Positions 1 to 8,200 of a stretch of DNA of 37,432 nucleotides are shown in pieces. Within the stretch, counting starts at the first letter, position 1. Every line of letters starts with the position of its first letter. The notes under the pieces were generated by a model that saw nothing but the letters and a program-made list of their open reading frames with translations, was not told the origin of the DNA and made no database searches. The stretch is from Rhodanobacter sp. (GTDB taxonomy: Bacteria; Pseudomonadota; Gammaproteobacteria; Xanthomonadales; Rhodanobacteraceae), in contig JASBTI010000018.1 in the NCBI GenBank assembly GCA_030148505.1, forward strand, positions 1 to 37,432. Reading direction: 5' to 3'. A program made the position numbers and the translations under genes.

Positions 1-135
1 TACCGACTCAACACCAGCGTCTTGGAAGGCATGAACAATCGCATCAAGGTCATCAAGCGTATGGCCTATGGCTATCGCGACTCCGCCTACTTCTTCCTCA
101 AAATCAAGGCTGCCTTTCCCGGTAAGGCGCGATGA
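1..135 (+). CDS. ISL3-type transposase, C-terminal fragment (cut by window edge)
   Basis: The first 44 codons in frame 1 read to a TGA at 133-135. The residues (EGMNNRIKVIKRMAYGYRD, then SAYFFLKI) match the conserved end of the ISL3-family DDE transposase, where the last catalytic Glu lies in a segment of the form EG-x-N-N-x-I-K. The start lies left of the window, so I cannot tell whether the element is intact. It is followed within 10 bases by a strong terminator. The gene points toward the 3' end of the RND permease operon, so the element sits downstream of, not inside, the pump genes. The family assignment rests on this short but very characteristic tail. Confidence 0.8.
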   Translation, partial: YRLNTSVLEGMNNRIKVIKRMAYGYRDSAYFFLKIKAAFPGKAR

Positions 136-141
136 ACCATA

Positions 142-172
142 AAAAAGCCCCAGCGTGATGCTGGGGCTTTTT
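142..172. terminator. Bidirectional rho-independent terminator
   Basis: A perfect 13-bp inverted repeat (142-154 and 160-172) with a 5-nt loop. Its GC-rich core, GCCCCAGC/GCTGGGGC, is flanked by five A on one side and five T on the other, so both strands give a stem followed by a U tract. It can end transcription of the ISL3-type transposase (plus) and also of the RND operon, whose last stop codon is at 259-261 on minus. Confidence 0.88.
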
Positions 173-258
173 GCTTTGAGAAGGTTGAAAGTGGTGTAGA
201 GCGTCACTCCGAACGTTGATCTCTCTCACTCCTCACTCCTCTACACTCACTCCTCACC

Positions 259-3200
259 CTATTGCCCTCGACGCGGATCCGAATCGAACGACTGCATGCC
301 ATTTTGGGGGCTCGGTGCCGCTGGCGTATCGCCATCCATCTTGTCACCGAGCAAGCGCCTTATCACCACGTAGAACACCGGAATCAGCAGCACGCCGAAG
401 AGGGTGGCGAAGGTCATGCCACCGATCACGCCGGTACCGATCGCATGGCGCGCATTGGCGCCAGCGCCGGTGGAGATGAACAGCGGGAAGACGCCCAGGA
501 TGAAGGCGAACGAAGTCATCAAGATGGGCCGCAAGCGCAAGCGTGCAGCTTCGACCACGCTTTCACGCAAGGTCTTGCCATGCTTTTGCTGTTCGACGGC
601 GAACTCCACGATCAGGATCGCGTTCTTCGCGGCCAGGCCGATCACCGTGATCAGGCCGATCTTGAAGTAGATGTCATCGGAGAGGCCGCGTAACAGGGTG
701 AAGACCACCGCACCGAGCAGGCCCAATGGAACCACCAGCAGGACGGCAATCGGAATCGACCAGCTCTCGTAGAGGGCAGCAAGGGCCAGAAACACGATCA
801 GGATCGACAACACCATCAGCAAGGTGGCGGCATTGCCCGAGAGAAGCTCCTGATAGGACTGGCCGGTCCAGTCGTATCCGAAGCTCTTGGGGAGATCCTT
901 GTTGACGATTTGCTCCATCGCCTGCATTGCTTGCCCGGATGCATAGCCCGGTGCAGGTGAACCGACGATCTCCACCGCAGGGTAGCCGTTGTAGCGCGTC
1001 AGTGAAGGTGAGGCATTGGTCCATTTCTCCTTGACCACGCTGGCCACCGGAATCATCGCCGGCGTGCCGTTGCTGTTGGTCTGGGTGCTGCTGGGAGTGT
1101 AGATGTGCTGCAGTGCATCCGGGCCTTTGCGATAAGCGGCATCGGCTTGCATGATCACCCGCTTGACGCGGCCGCCGTAGGTGAAATCGTTGACATACAC
1201 GGGGGCCAGCATCAGCTGCACGGCATTGTAGATGTCGCCTACCGACAGCCCCATGGATTGCGCCTGCACGCGGTCAACGTCGAGTTTGAGCTGGGGCGAG
1301 GCCTCCAGCTCGTTGGGTCTCACGCCCGTCAGGGTGTGGTTTTGGGCGGCCTTGGCCAACAGCTCGTTGCGGGCACGGGTCAGCGCCACGCGACCGGCAC
1401 CGCCGCGATCCTGCAGATACATGTCAAATCCGCCGAATCGTCCGAGGCCCCGTACGGTCGGCAGATTGACTACAAAAACCTGGGCATCGCGGACTTGTTG
1501 CACCGCGCCGTTGGTGCGCTGGATGAACTGTTCGGCGGTAATGCTGCGTTTCGACCAGGGCTTGAGCCGGATGAATACCATGCCGACGTTTTCGCCCGAG
1601 CCGACGAAGCTGAAACCGCTGATCTGCATCATCCCCTCGACGGCAGGATTCTTGCGGATGATCGTACGCAGCTGATCCATCACCTTCTCGGTGCGCTCGA
1701 TGGTGGCGCCCGGTGGAAGCTGCACTACCGCCAGCGCATATCCCTGATCTTCCTCAGGCAGGAAACTGCCCGGCAGCCGGGTATATAGGAAGCCGCCCAA
1801 CACGGTAACCAGCACGAACACGACCATCCATCGTGGCGCGTGCTTGATGGCCCTGCCCACATGGCCGGTATACGTGTGGGTAATTCGGTCGAACGCCTTG
1901 TTGAAGCCACGGAACAGGAAGTTCTTCGGCTGCTCGTGGACCGGTTTCAGGAAGCTTGCGCACAAGGCCGGCGTAAACGATAGCGCCAGGAAGGCCGAAA
2001 AACCCATCGAGGCGGCGATGGTCAGTGCAAACTGCTTGTAGATGATGCCGGTAGCGCCAGGCTGCAGAGCCGACGGCACAAACACCGCGGCCAGCACCAC
2101 CGTAATCGCCACCACCGCGCCGGTGATCTGACCCATGGCCTTGTGGGTAGCGTCGCGCGGCGACAGGTTTTCCTCGGTCATGATGCGTTCGACGTTCTCG
2201 ATCACCACGATCGCGTCATCAACTACGATGCCGATCGCCAGCACCATGCCGAACAAGGTCAGCTGGTTGATGCTGAAGCCAAATACCAGCATGCCCATGA
2301 AGGTGCCCAGCAAGGCCACCGGGATCACCAGGGTCGGAATGATGGTGGCGCGGATATTCTGCAGAAACAGCAGCATCACCAGAAACACCAGGATGATCGC
2401 TTCGATCAGGGTCTGCACCACCTCATCGATCGAAATCTTGACGAAACTGGTGGTGTCATAGGGGCTGAACCAGCTGACGCCCTCTGGGAAACTCGATGAC
2501 AGTTCATCCATCTTGCTGCGCACGGCAGTCGCCACGTTCAGGGCATTGGCACCGGGTAACAGCTGCACCGCAAACGCGGCCACCGGCGTACCGTTGTATC
2601 GTGTGTTGAAGCCGTAGCTGGCCGGGCCGAAGGCAATCCGGGCGACATCGCCAAGAGTGACCGTACTGCCGTCGTGATTGGCCCGCAGGATGATGCTTCT
2701 GAATTGCTTGGGCGTGGAGAAGCGTCCTTCGGCGGTCACGCTGGCCGTGAAACCTTGGCCCGCCGGAGCGGGGTCGGCACCGATCGAGCCGGCAGCGAAC
2801 TGCACGTTCTGCGCACGAATCGCATTGAGCACCTGAGTGGACGACAGTCCGTAGCCTTGCAACTTGTCCGGATTCAGCCAGATCCGCATCGCATATTCGG
2901 AGCCGAACATCCGGGTGTTGCCGACGCCGGGGAGCCTGGCGATCTGATCTAGCACCTGCGAGGCGACAATATCGGCAAGGTGATCACGACTGATTGCCGG
3001 ATTCTTCGAACGCAAGGCCACGACCATCAGGAAGTCTGGGTTCGACTTGGCTACCACGACACCTTGCTGTACCACTTCCGAGGGCAGCCGCGGCGTGGCC
3101 AGGGCAACCTTGTTTTGCACCTGTACCTGGGCGATGTCCGGATCGGTGCCGCTTTCGAAGGTCAAGGTGATATTGGCGCTGCCGCTGGCGCTGGAGGATG

Positions 3201-3438
3201 AGCTGAAGTACAGCAGGTGATCGATGCCGGTCAGCTGCTGCTCGATCACCTGGGTAACGGATTTTTCGGTGGTTTCAGCACTGGCACCGGGATAGTTGGC
3301 GCTCACCGTCACCTGCGGCGGGGCAATCGAGGGATACGACTCGACGCCCAGGTTGAGGATGGCCAGCACGCCCCCCAGCGAAATCATGATCGCTACCACC
3401 CAGGCAAAGATCGGGCGGTCGATGAAAAAACTCGGCAT
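259..3438 (-). CDS. RND multidrug efflux permease (HAE1, AcrB/MexB type)
   Basis: Inner-membrane proton-driven pump subunit of a tripartite RND exporter, 1059 residues, the normal length for the HAE1 family. It starts MPSFFIDRPIFAWV, the classic cytoplasmic start and first membrane helix. The proton-relay aspartates D407 and D408 fall in the TM4 segment (AIGIVVDDAIVVIENV), at the same numbers as in E. coli AcrB, and the TM10 lysine is in GLAAKNAILIVEF. A large periplasmic porter/docking loop follows each membrane half, showing the usual internal duplication. A Shine-Dalgarno (GGAG) precedes the ATG in the 12-nt gap after the adaptor gene, so the two form an operon. No OprM/TolC-like gene is present. 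Substrates cannot be inferred. Stop TAG at 259-261. Confidence 0.95.
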   Translation of the reverse strand: MPSFFIDRPIFAWVVAIMISLGGVLAILNLGVESYPSIAPPQVTVSANYPGASAETTEKSVTQVIEQQLTGIDHLLYFSSSSSASGSANITLTFESGTDPDIAQVQVQNKVALATPRLPSEVVQQGVVVAKSNPDFLMVVALRSKNPAISRDHLADIVASQVLDQIARLPGVGNTRMFGSEYAMRIWLNPDKLQGYGLSSTQVLNAIRAQNVQFAAGSIGADPAPAGQGFTASVTAEGRFSTPKQFRSIILRANHDGSTVTLGDVARIAFGPASYGFNTRYNGTPVAAFAVQLLPGANALNVATAVRSKMDELSSSFPEGVSWFSPYDTTSFVKISIDEVVQTLIEAIILVFLVMLLFLQNIRATIIPTLVIPVALLGTFMGMLVFGFSINQLTLFGMVLAIGIVVDDAIVVIENVERIMTEENLSPRDATHKAMGQITGAVVAITVVLAAVFVPSALQPGATGIIYKQFALTIAASMGFSAFLALSFTPALCASFLKPVHEQPKNFLFRGFNKAFDRITHTYTGHVGRAIKHAPRWMVVFVLVTVLGGFLYTRLPGSFLPEEDQGYALAVVQLPPGATIERTEKVMDQLRTIIRKNPAVEGMMQISGFSFVGSGENVGMVFIRLKPWSKRSITAEQFIQRTNGAVQQVRDAQVFVVNLPTVRGLGRFGGFDMYLQDRGGAGRVALTRARNELLAKAAQNHTLTGVRPNELEASPQLKLDVDRVQAQSMGLSVGDIYNAVQLMLAPVYVNDFTYGGRVKRVIMQADAAYRKGPDALQHIYTPSSTQTNSNGTPAMIPVASVVKEKWTNASPSLTRYNGYPAVEIVGSPAPGYASGQAMQAMEQIVNKDLPKSFGYDWTGQSYQELLSGNAATLLMVLSILIVFLALAALYESWSIPIAVLLVVPLGLLGAVVFTLLRGLSDDIYFKIGLITVIGLAAKNAILIVEFAVEQQKHGKTLRESVVEAARLRLRPILMTSFAFILGVFPLFISTGAGANARHAIGTGVIGGMTFATLFGVLLIPVFYVVIRRLLGDKMDGDTPAAPSPQNGMQSFDSDPRRGQ

Positions 3439-3450
3439 GGTCGGACTCCG

Positions 3451-4644
3451 TTACTTGGCGCGCGGCGCGGCGTGCGGAGCCGGGGTGGATGGCGCCGCAG
3501 CGGGCGTGTCGGGCCGCCAGGGGACTGTCCTGGCGGTAGCGCCGGGCTTGACCTTTTGTACGCCCGAGATCACCACTTGATCGCCGGGTTGCAGGCCGGC
3601 GGTAATCACCCAACGGTCAGCGCGCATGTCGCTCGCATCGACATTCTTGCGGGCCACCTTGCCGTCGTGGCCGACTACCAGCACGTACGCGCCGCCGGTA
3701 TCACGAAGCAGTGCCTGCTGCGGAATCAGAAAGACCTTGTGCTGTTCGCCGAGACTGGCTTTTACATTGACGTACATGCCGGGCAGCAAGCGATATTTCG
3801 GATTGGCGATCTTTGCGCGAAGATTGACCGAGCCGGTGGCCGGATCGACCGTGCTGCTGGAAAAATCGACCAGGCCGTTTTCTGCATACGCGCTGCCATC
3901 GGGCAAGGTGATCTGCACGCTGGCTTGGTTGGCTTGCGCCAGCGTTACGCCGCCACGGCTTTGCGCCTGTTGCATCTGCTCCATCGATGCGGCGCTGATG
4001 GTGAAATTCACGTACAGCGGGTTGATCTGGTCGACCGTGGTGAGCAGGGTTGCGCTGCCGTTGCCGACCAGCGCACCTTCGGTTACTTGCTGCTGGCCGG
4101 CGCGCCCGCTGATAGGTGAGCGAACCGAGGCATACCCCAGGTTGATGCGCGCTGACTGCACCTTGGCACGTGCGGCTTGCACGGCAGCTGCAGCGGTGCG
4201 CTCGGCCGCTTCGGCGGAGTCCAGGTCGGACTTGGAGATATAGCCCTTCGGCGCCAGTTGCCGCGCCCGTCGTGCTGCAATCTTGTTGTTGGTCAGGGTC
4301 GCCTGGGCCTGTGCCAGTGACGCCAGGGTCGCATCCAGGGCGGCCTTCAGCGGTGCGGGATCGATCTGGAACAGCAGCTGGCCCTTGCGGACATCGGTAC
4401 CTTCTTCATAGTCACGGCTCAGTAGCACGCCGGGAACACGGGCACGCACGTCAGCACTCCGATACGCCGAAAGCCGGCCAACCAGCGCCTTGGTCAGTGG
4501 CGAGTTCTGTGGCTGTGCCCGAAGCACCCCTACAACGGGCGGAGGCCTTTGGGGAGGTCCCTGGTCTTTGTCCTTGCCGCCGCAGGCGGTCAGCGCGAGC
4601 ATGCTGAGGCACAGCAGGAGTGTGCTATGGAACGAGGACTTCAT
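3451..4644 (-). CDS. RND efflux periplasmic adaptor (membrane fusion protein, lipoprotein)
   Basis: Membrane fusion protein linking the RND permease to an outer-membrane channel, 397 residues with the start used here. The N-terminus MKSSFHSTLLLCLSMLALTAC is a type II signal peptide with lipobox LTAC, so it should be lipid-anchored, followed by a Pro/Gln-rich linker. Typical AcrA/MexA blocks follow: lipoyl half-motif (ARVPGVLLSRDYEEGTDVRKGQLLFQID), alpha-hairpin rich in Ala/Gln, second lipoyl half (YASVRSPISGRAGQ), and beta-barrel/MP domain. An in-frame start 63 bases upstream (4707) would add 21 non-signal residues. I prefer 4644 because GGAG lies a few bases before it and the signal peptide begins there. 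A 9-bp hairpin and further dyads lie in the leader. Confidence 0.93.
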   Translation of the reverse strand: MKSSFHSTLLLCLSMLALTACGGKDKDQGPPQRPPPVVGVLRAQPQNSPLTKALVGRLSAYRSADVRARVPGVLLSRDYEEGTDVRKGQLLFQIDPAPLKAALDATLASLAQAQATLTNNKIAARRARQLAPKGYISKSDLDSAEAAERTAAAAVQAARAKVQSARINLGYASVRSPISGRAGQQQVTEGALVGNGSATLLTTVDQINPLYVNFTISAASMEQMQQAQSRGGVTLAQANQASVQITLPDGSAYAENGLVDFSSSTVDPATGSVNLRAKIANPKYRLLPGMYVNVKASLGEQHKVFLIPQQALLRDTGGAYVLVVGHDGKVARKNVDASDMRADRWVITAGLQPGDQVVISGVQKVKPGATARTVPWRPDTPAAAPSTPAPHAAPRAK

Positions 4645-4679
4645 GAGTGCTCCGGAACGTATGGGTTCAGATAAGTGCT

Positions 4680-4701
4680 CGATCGGGCGTCTGCCCGATC
4701 G
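4680..4701 (-). promoter_or_regulatory. Perfect 9-bp hairpin in adaptor mRNA leader
   Basis: CGATCGGGC and its exact complement GCCCGATCG flank a GTCT tetraloop. It lies 35 bases upstream of the adaptor ATG in the transcribed leader and has no U tract on either strand, so it is not a standard terminator. It may be a DNA operator half-site pair or an mRNA structure. Role unknown. Confidence 0.5.
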
Positions 4702-4720
4702 GGTCAACTAGTGTGGAAAA

Positions 4721-4754
4721 CCTGGCATACGGCTGAATACAGCAGCATGCCAGG
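4721..4754. promoter_or_regulatory. Long interrupted palindrome (possible operator)
   Basis: CCTGGCAT (4721-4728) and ATGCCAGG (4747-4754) are exact complements. Inside them GCTG (4732-4735) and CAGC (4740-4743) are also complementary around an AATA centre, leaving only ACG/AGC unpaired. The whole 34-bp dyad lies 77-110 bases upstream of the adaptor start. The size and symmetry suit a dimeric repressor site, or a hairpin if transcribed. No regulator gene lies nearby to assign it to. Confidence 0.45.
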
Positions 4755-4844
4755 CCTGTCGTGTGTCATAGGTTGGCTGGACAGCCGGGATGCCTGTCTT
4801 GCCGCTGTGCGCCAAAAGCCCTTTCACCCATCATGGATTGCTTT

Positions 4845-4878
4845 TTGAGGAGACTAAACTGAGGAGTTTACAATTTAG
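4845..4878 (+). promoter_or_regulatory. Candidate sigma-70 promoter with AT-rich dyad, facing glutamate dehydrogenase
   Basis: TTGAGG (4845-4850) and TACAAT (4869-4874) are separated by 18 bases, giving a reasonable -35/-10 pair on plus. The spacer contains the dyad TAAACT-GAGG-AGTTTA (4855-4870), with outer CTAAA/TTTAG arms extending to 4854 and 4878. This AT-rich patch stands out from the GC-rich surroundings. A protein bound at the dyad would block the promoter, and because the region is divergent it could also act on the efflux operon. Confidence 0.4.
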
Positions 4879-5216
4879 CTCGGGGGTAAATCCAGCTATT
4901 CCGCGCGGCGCCGGATACCCCGTGAGCGGAGTCAGGTCCGTGGTCATCGCCATCCAGGGCGGCTATGCCGGTGTCGTTCGGGTCATCGCTAATCGGGATT
5001 TGTCCGTCGACTGGTCAGCCCAATGGGTGAATCTGCGGTGGCTGCATCCACGCCCGCCGTGGAGCGGACGGGACGGACAGTTCGCCAAGGTGCGGATGCT
5101 CGCTGAGTCGTCCGCCGCGTTGAATTGACTGCGGTGGATTCGCCCTGATGCCAAGCGTATCCTTCCCGGGCTTTTACCCTCTCCCAGCTTTCGCTTGCCA
5201 AAGACCCATAGATGCC

Positions 5217-8200
5217 ATGAATGCAATCCGCGCAGCCCATGCTCTCTCCCTGCAATCCGATGTGTTCGAAGCGCTGAAAGAAAGCGGAATGTCGCCCCCC
5301 CAACTGGAACAGGCAAAAACTTTCTGCCAGGTCTTTTTCGAGCGGGTTGCGTCCAGTGATGTCGATTTGCATACGGCGGGACAATGGGCGGGCTTGATCG
5401 CCAGCCTGCTGGAGTTCATGCAACGCCGTGATGCTGGGCAAACCAGCGTACGGATAGTGAGCCCCGACGAGGTGCCGGCCGGGCGCAGTTTGTTGCAGGT
5501 CGTCACTGACGATATGCCGTTCCTGGTGGATACGGTGAGCATGATGGTGGCAGCGAATCTGCAGATTCACGCCGTGATCCATCCGGTGCTGAAGGTCACC
5601 CGCGATGGCTCTGGCAAGCTGCGGCGCATCGACGGCTCTGACGTCGAAGGTATTGCCGAGTCGGTGATGCATTTTGAAATTGATCGTGTTGCCGACGACA
5701 AGGAATTGCTGCAGCTCAAGGACAGGGTACAGGCGGCCCTCGACGATGTCCGTGCGGCGGTCAAGGACTGGTCGGCGATGCGCGAGCGTGCGCTGGTGAT
5801 CGCCGAGGAACTGCCAAAACGGAGATCCTTCGCTGATGCTGCGCTGATGCAGGAAGCCGGCGATTTCATGCGCTGGGTGGCAGCCGACAATTTCACCTTC
5901 CTCGGTTACCGCGAGTACGAAGTCGCTGGCGCCGACGGCGAGCAGGTCTTGTGTGCGCGGGAATCTTCGGGGCTGGGCATACTCCACAAGACAGAACGCT
6001 CGCTTGCGCCACGCTCGTTGCGCTCACTGGGCGCCAGCGGGATGTCACGCTCCGGCGATCCGATCATCCTCACCAAGACCAACGCGCGTTCGCATGTGCA
6101 TAGGCCTGGCCATATGGACTACATCGGCGTGTTGCGGTTCGATGAGACCGGCAAGCCGGTTGCGGAGCAGCGCTTCCTCGGGATGTTTTCGTCAAACGCC
6201 TACATGGCGCGCCCTCAGGACGTGCCGCTGGTGAGAAAGAAAGTCGAATCGGTGATGTCCCGGTCGGGACTCAAGCGCGATTCCCATTCCGGCAAATCAT
6301 TGCGCCATGTTCTTGAGACCCTGCCGCGTGATGAACTGTTCCAGAGCAGCGAGGATGAGCTGTTCGATACCAGTATGGGCATTCTCGATCTTCGCCAGCG
6401 TTCCCGCACCCGCCTGTTCATGCGGCGTGATCGCTACGACCGTTTCTACACCTGCACCGTTTTCGTGCCGCGCGAGCGCTTCAATACCACAGTACGCGAG
6501 CGCATCGAGCAACTGCTGAGCGATGCGTTGCACGGTGAGCAGGTTGATTCCGCGGTGATGATGGGTGAGGCGGCGCTAGCCCGCCTGCACGTGGTGATCA
6601 GGCCCAAGATCGGCGACCGGGCCAAGTACGACGTCGCCCTGCTGGAGCAGGGCGTGGAAGCCATCGTGCGCAACTGGCACGACATGGTTCGCGATGCGTT
6701 GGTGCGTTTGCGCGGAGACCATGAGGGTGTCGTACTGGCGAATCGCTATGGCAAGTTGCTACCTGCCGGTTACGTCGACGAGGTATCGCCGGAAGTGGCG
6801 GCCGAAGATGTCTACCAGTTGTCCCTGCTGCAGGGTGACGATGCCGTGCGGATGTCGTTTTATCATCCACCACAGCAGCCCGATCAGCTGCGTTTCAAGA
6901 TCTATCGCAGTGGTCGCGACATCGCCTTGTCCGAGGTGTTGCCGCAACTGGAGAACCTGGGGCTGCGCGTGCTGACCGAGCACGTGTATGACGCCCGCAG
7001 CAACGGCACGCCGTTGTTCATCCAGGACTTCGAAGTGCAGCCGGTGGGCGAGCTGACCTTTAGCGTGGAGCAGGTGGGCTCGCTGTTCGAGGACGCTTTC
7101 GAGCAGATCTGGCGCGGCAACGCCGAGAACGACGGATTCAACCGACTGGTACTTGGCGCCAAGCTTGGTTGGCGGCAGATCGCGATGCTCCGTGGCTACT
7201 GCAAATATCTGTTGCAAGCCGGCGTGGCGTTTTCACAGAGTTACATGGAAGATGCCTTGAATCGCTACCCGGCGATCGCGGGGTTGCTGGTGGAGTTGTT
7301 TCTGGCTCGTTTCGATCCGCGTCGCGAGAGCCTTTCCGCCGACGAGCTCAAGGCAGCCGGGGCCACCCTTGTTGCCGAGATGCAGGCGCTGATTCCGGCG
7401 TCGGTGCAGCGTGCCCAGCCGGCGTTGATCGAGGGCCTCGGTGCCGCGCTGTCACGGCCGCGCGGCGAGCAGATCAGCGCGGTCGAGGAGGCCATCAGCC
7501 TGTTGCTGGAAAATGTGTCCAGCCTCGACGAGGATCGGATCTTGCGCAGTTTCAAGGCGGTTATCCGCGCCACCTTGCGTACCAGTTTCTTCCAACAGTG
7601 GGGTGGCGAGTATCGCGGCTACATCAGCTTCAAATTCGACTCGCACGGTGTACCGGAGCTGCCCAAGCCGGTGCCGTTTCGCGAAATTTTCGTCAGTGCT
7701 CCTCGGGTCGAGGGCATCCACCTTCGGTTCGGCGCGGTAGCCCGCGGTGGCCTGCGCTGGTCGGACCGCCGGGAAGATTTTCGCACCGAGGTGCTGGGCC
7801 TGGTCAAGGCGCAGATGGTGAAGAACACAGTGATCGTGCCGGTCGGTTCCAAGGGGGGGTTCTTTGTCAAGCGCCCGCCCGTCGGTGGCGATCGCGACGC
7901 CCAGCTGGCAGAGGGCATCGCCTGTTACAAAATGTTCATTGCCGGCTTGCTGGATATCACCGACAACCTGGTCGATGGGCAGGTGGTACCGCCGCATGAT
8001 GTGGTGCGTCATGACCTGGACGATCCCTACCTGGTGGTGGCAGCCGACAAGGGCACGGCCACGTTCTCTGACATCGCCAACGGCATTGCCATCGAGCACG
8101 GCTACTGGCTGGGCGACGCGTTTGCATCCGGGGGCTCCAACGGCTATGACCACAAGGGCATGGGGATTACCGCCAAGGGGGCCTGGGAGTCGGTCAAACG

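Larger units (their letters stand above)
4645..5216. other. Divergent intergenic region between efflux operon and glutamate dehydrogenase
   Basis: This 572-base stretch has no convincing gene. The open frames across it (for example 4790-5128 plus) have no recognisable protein character and no ribosome site, and no TetR/MarR-type regulator is encoded. It holds three dyad-symmetric sequences (4680-4701, 4721-4754, about 4854-4878) and one plausible sigma-70 promoter facing the dehydrogenase, all listed separately. The last 335 bases before 5217 would be an unusually long leader if that promoter is used. Confidence 0.6.

Noticed and set aside
4790..5128. Plus-strand frame of 112 codons in the efflux/dehydrogenase gap, considered as a regulator gene
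   Set aside because: No HTH or other recognisable pattern, no ribosome site, and an unstructured mixed composition.
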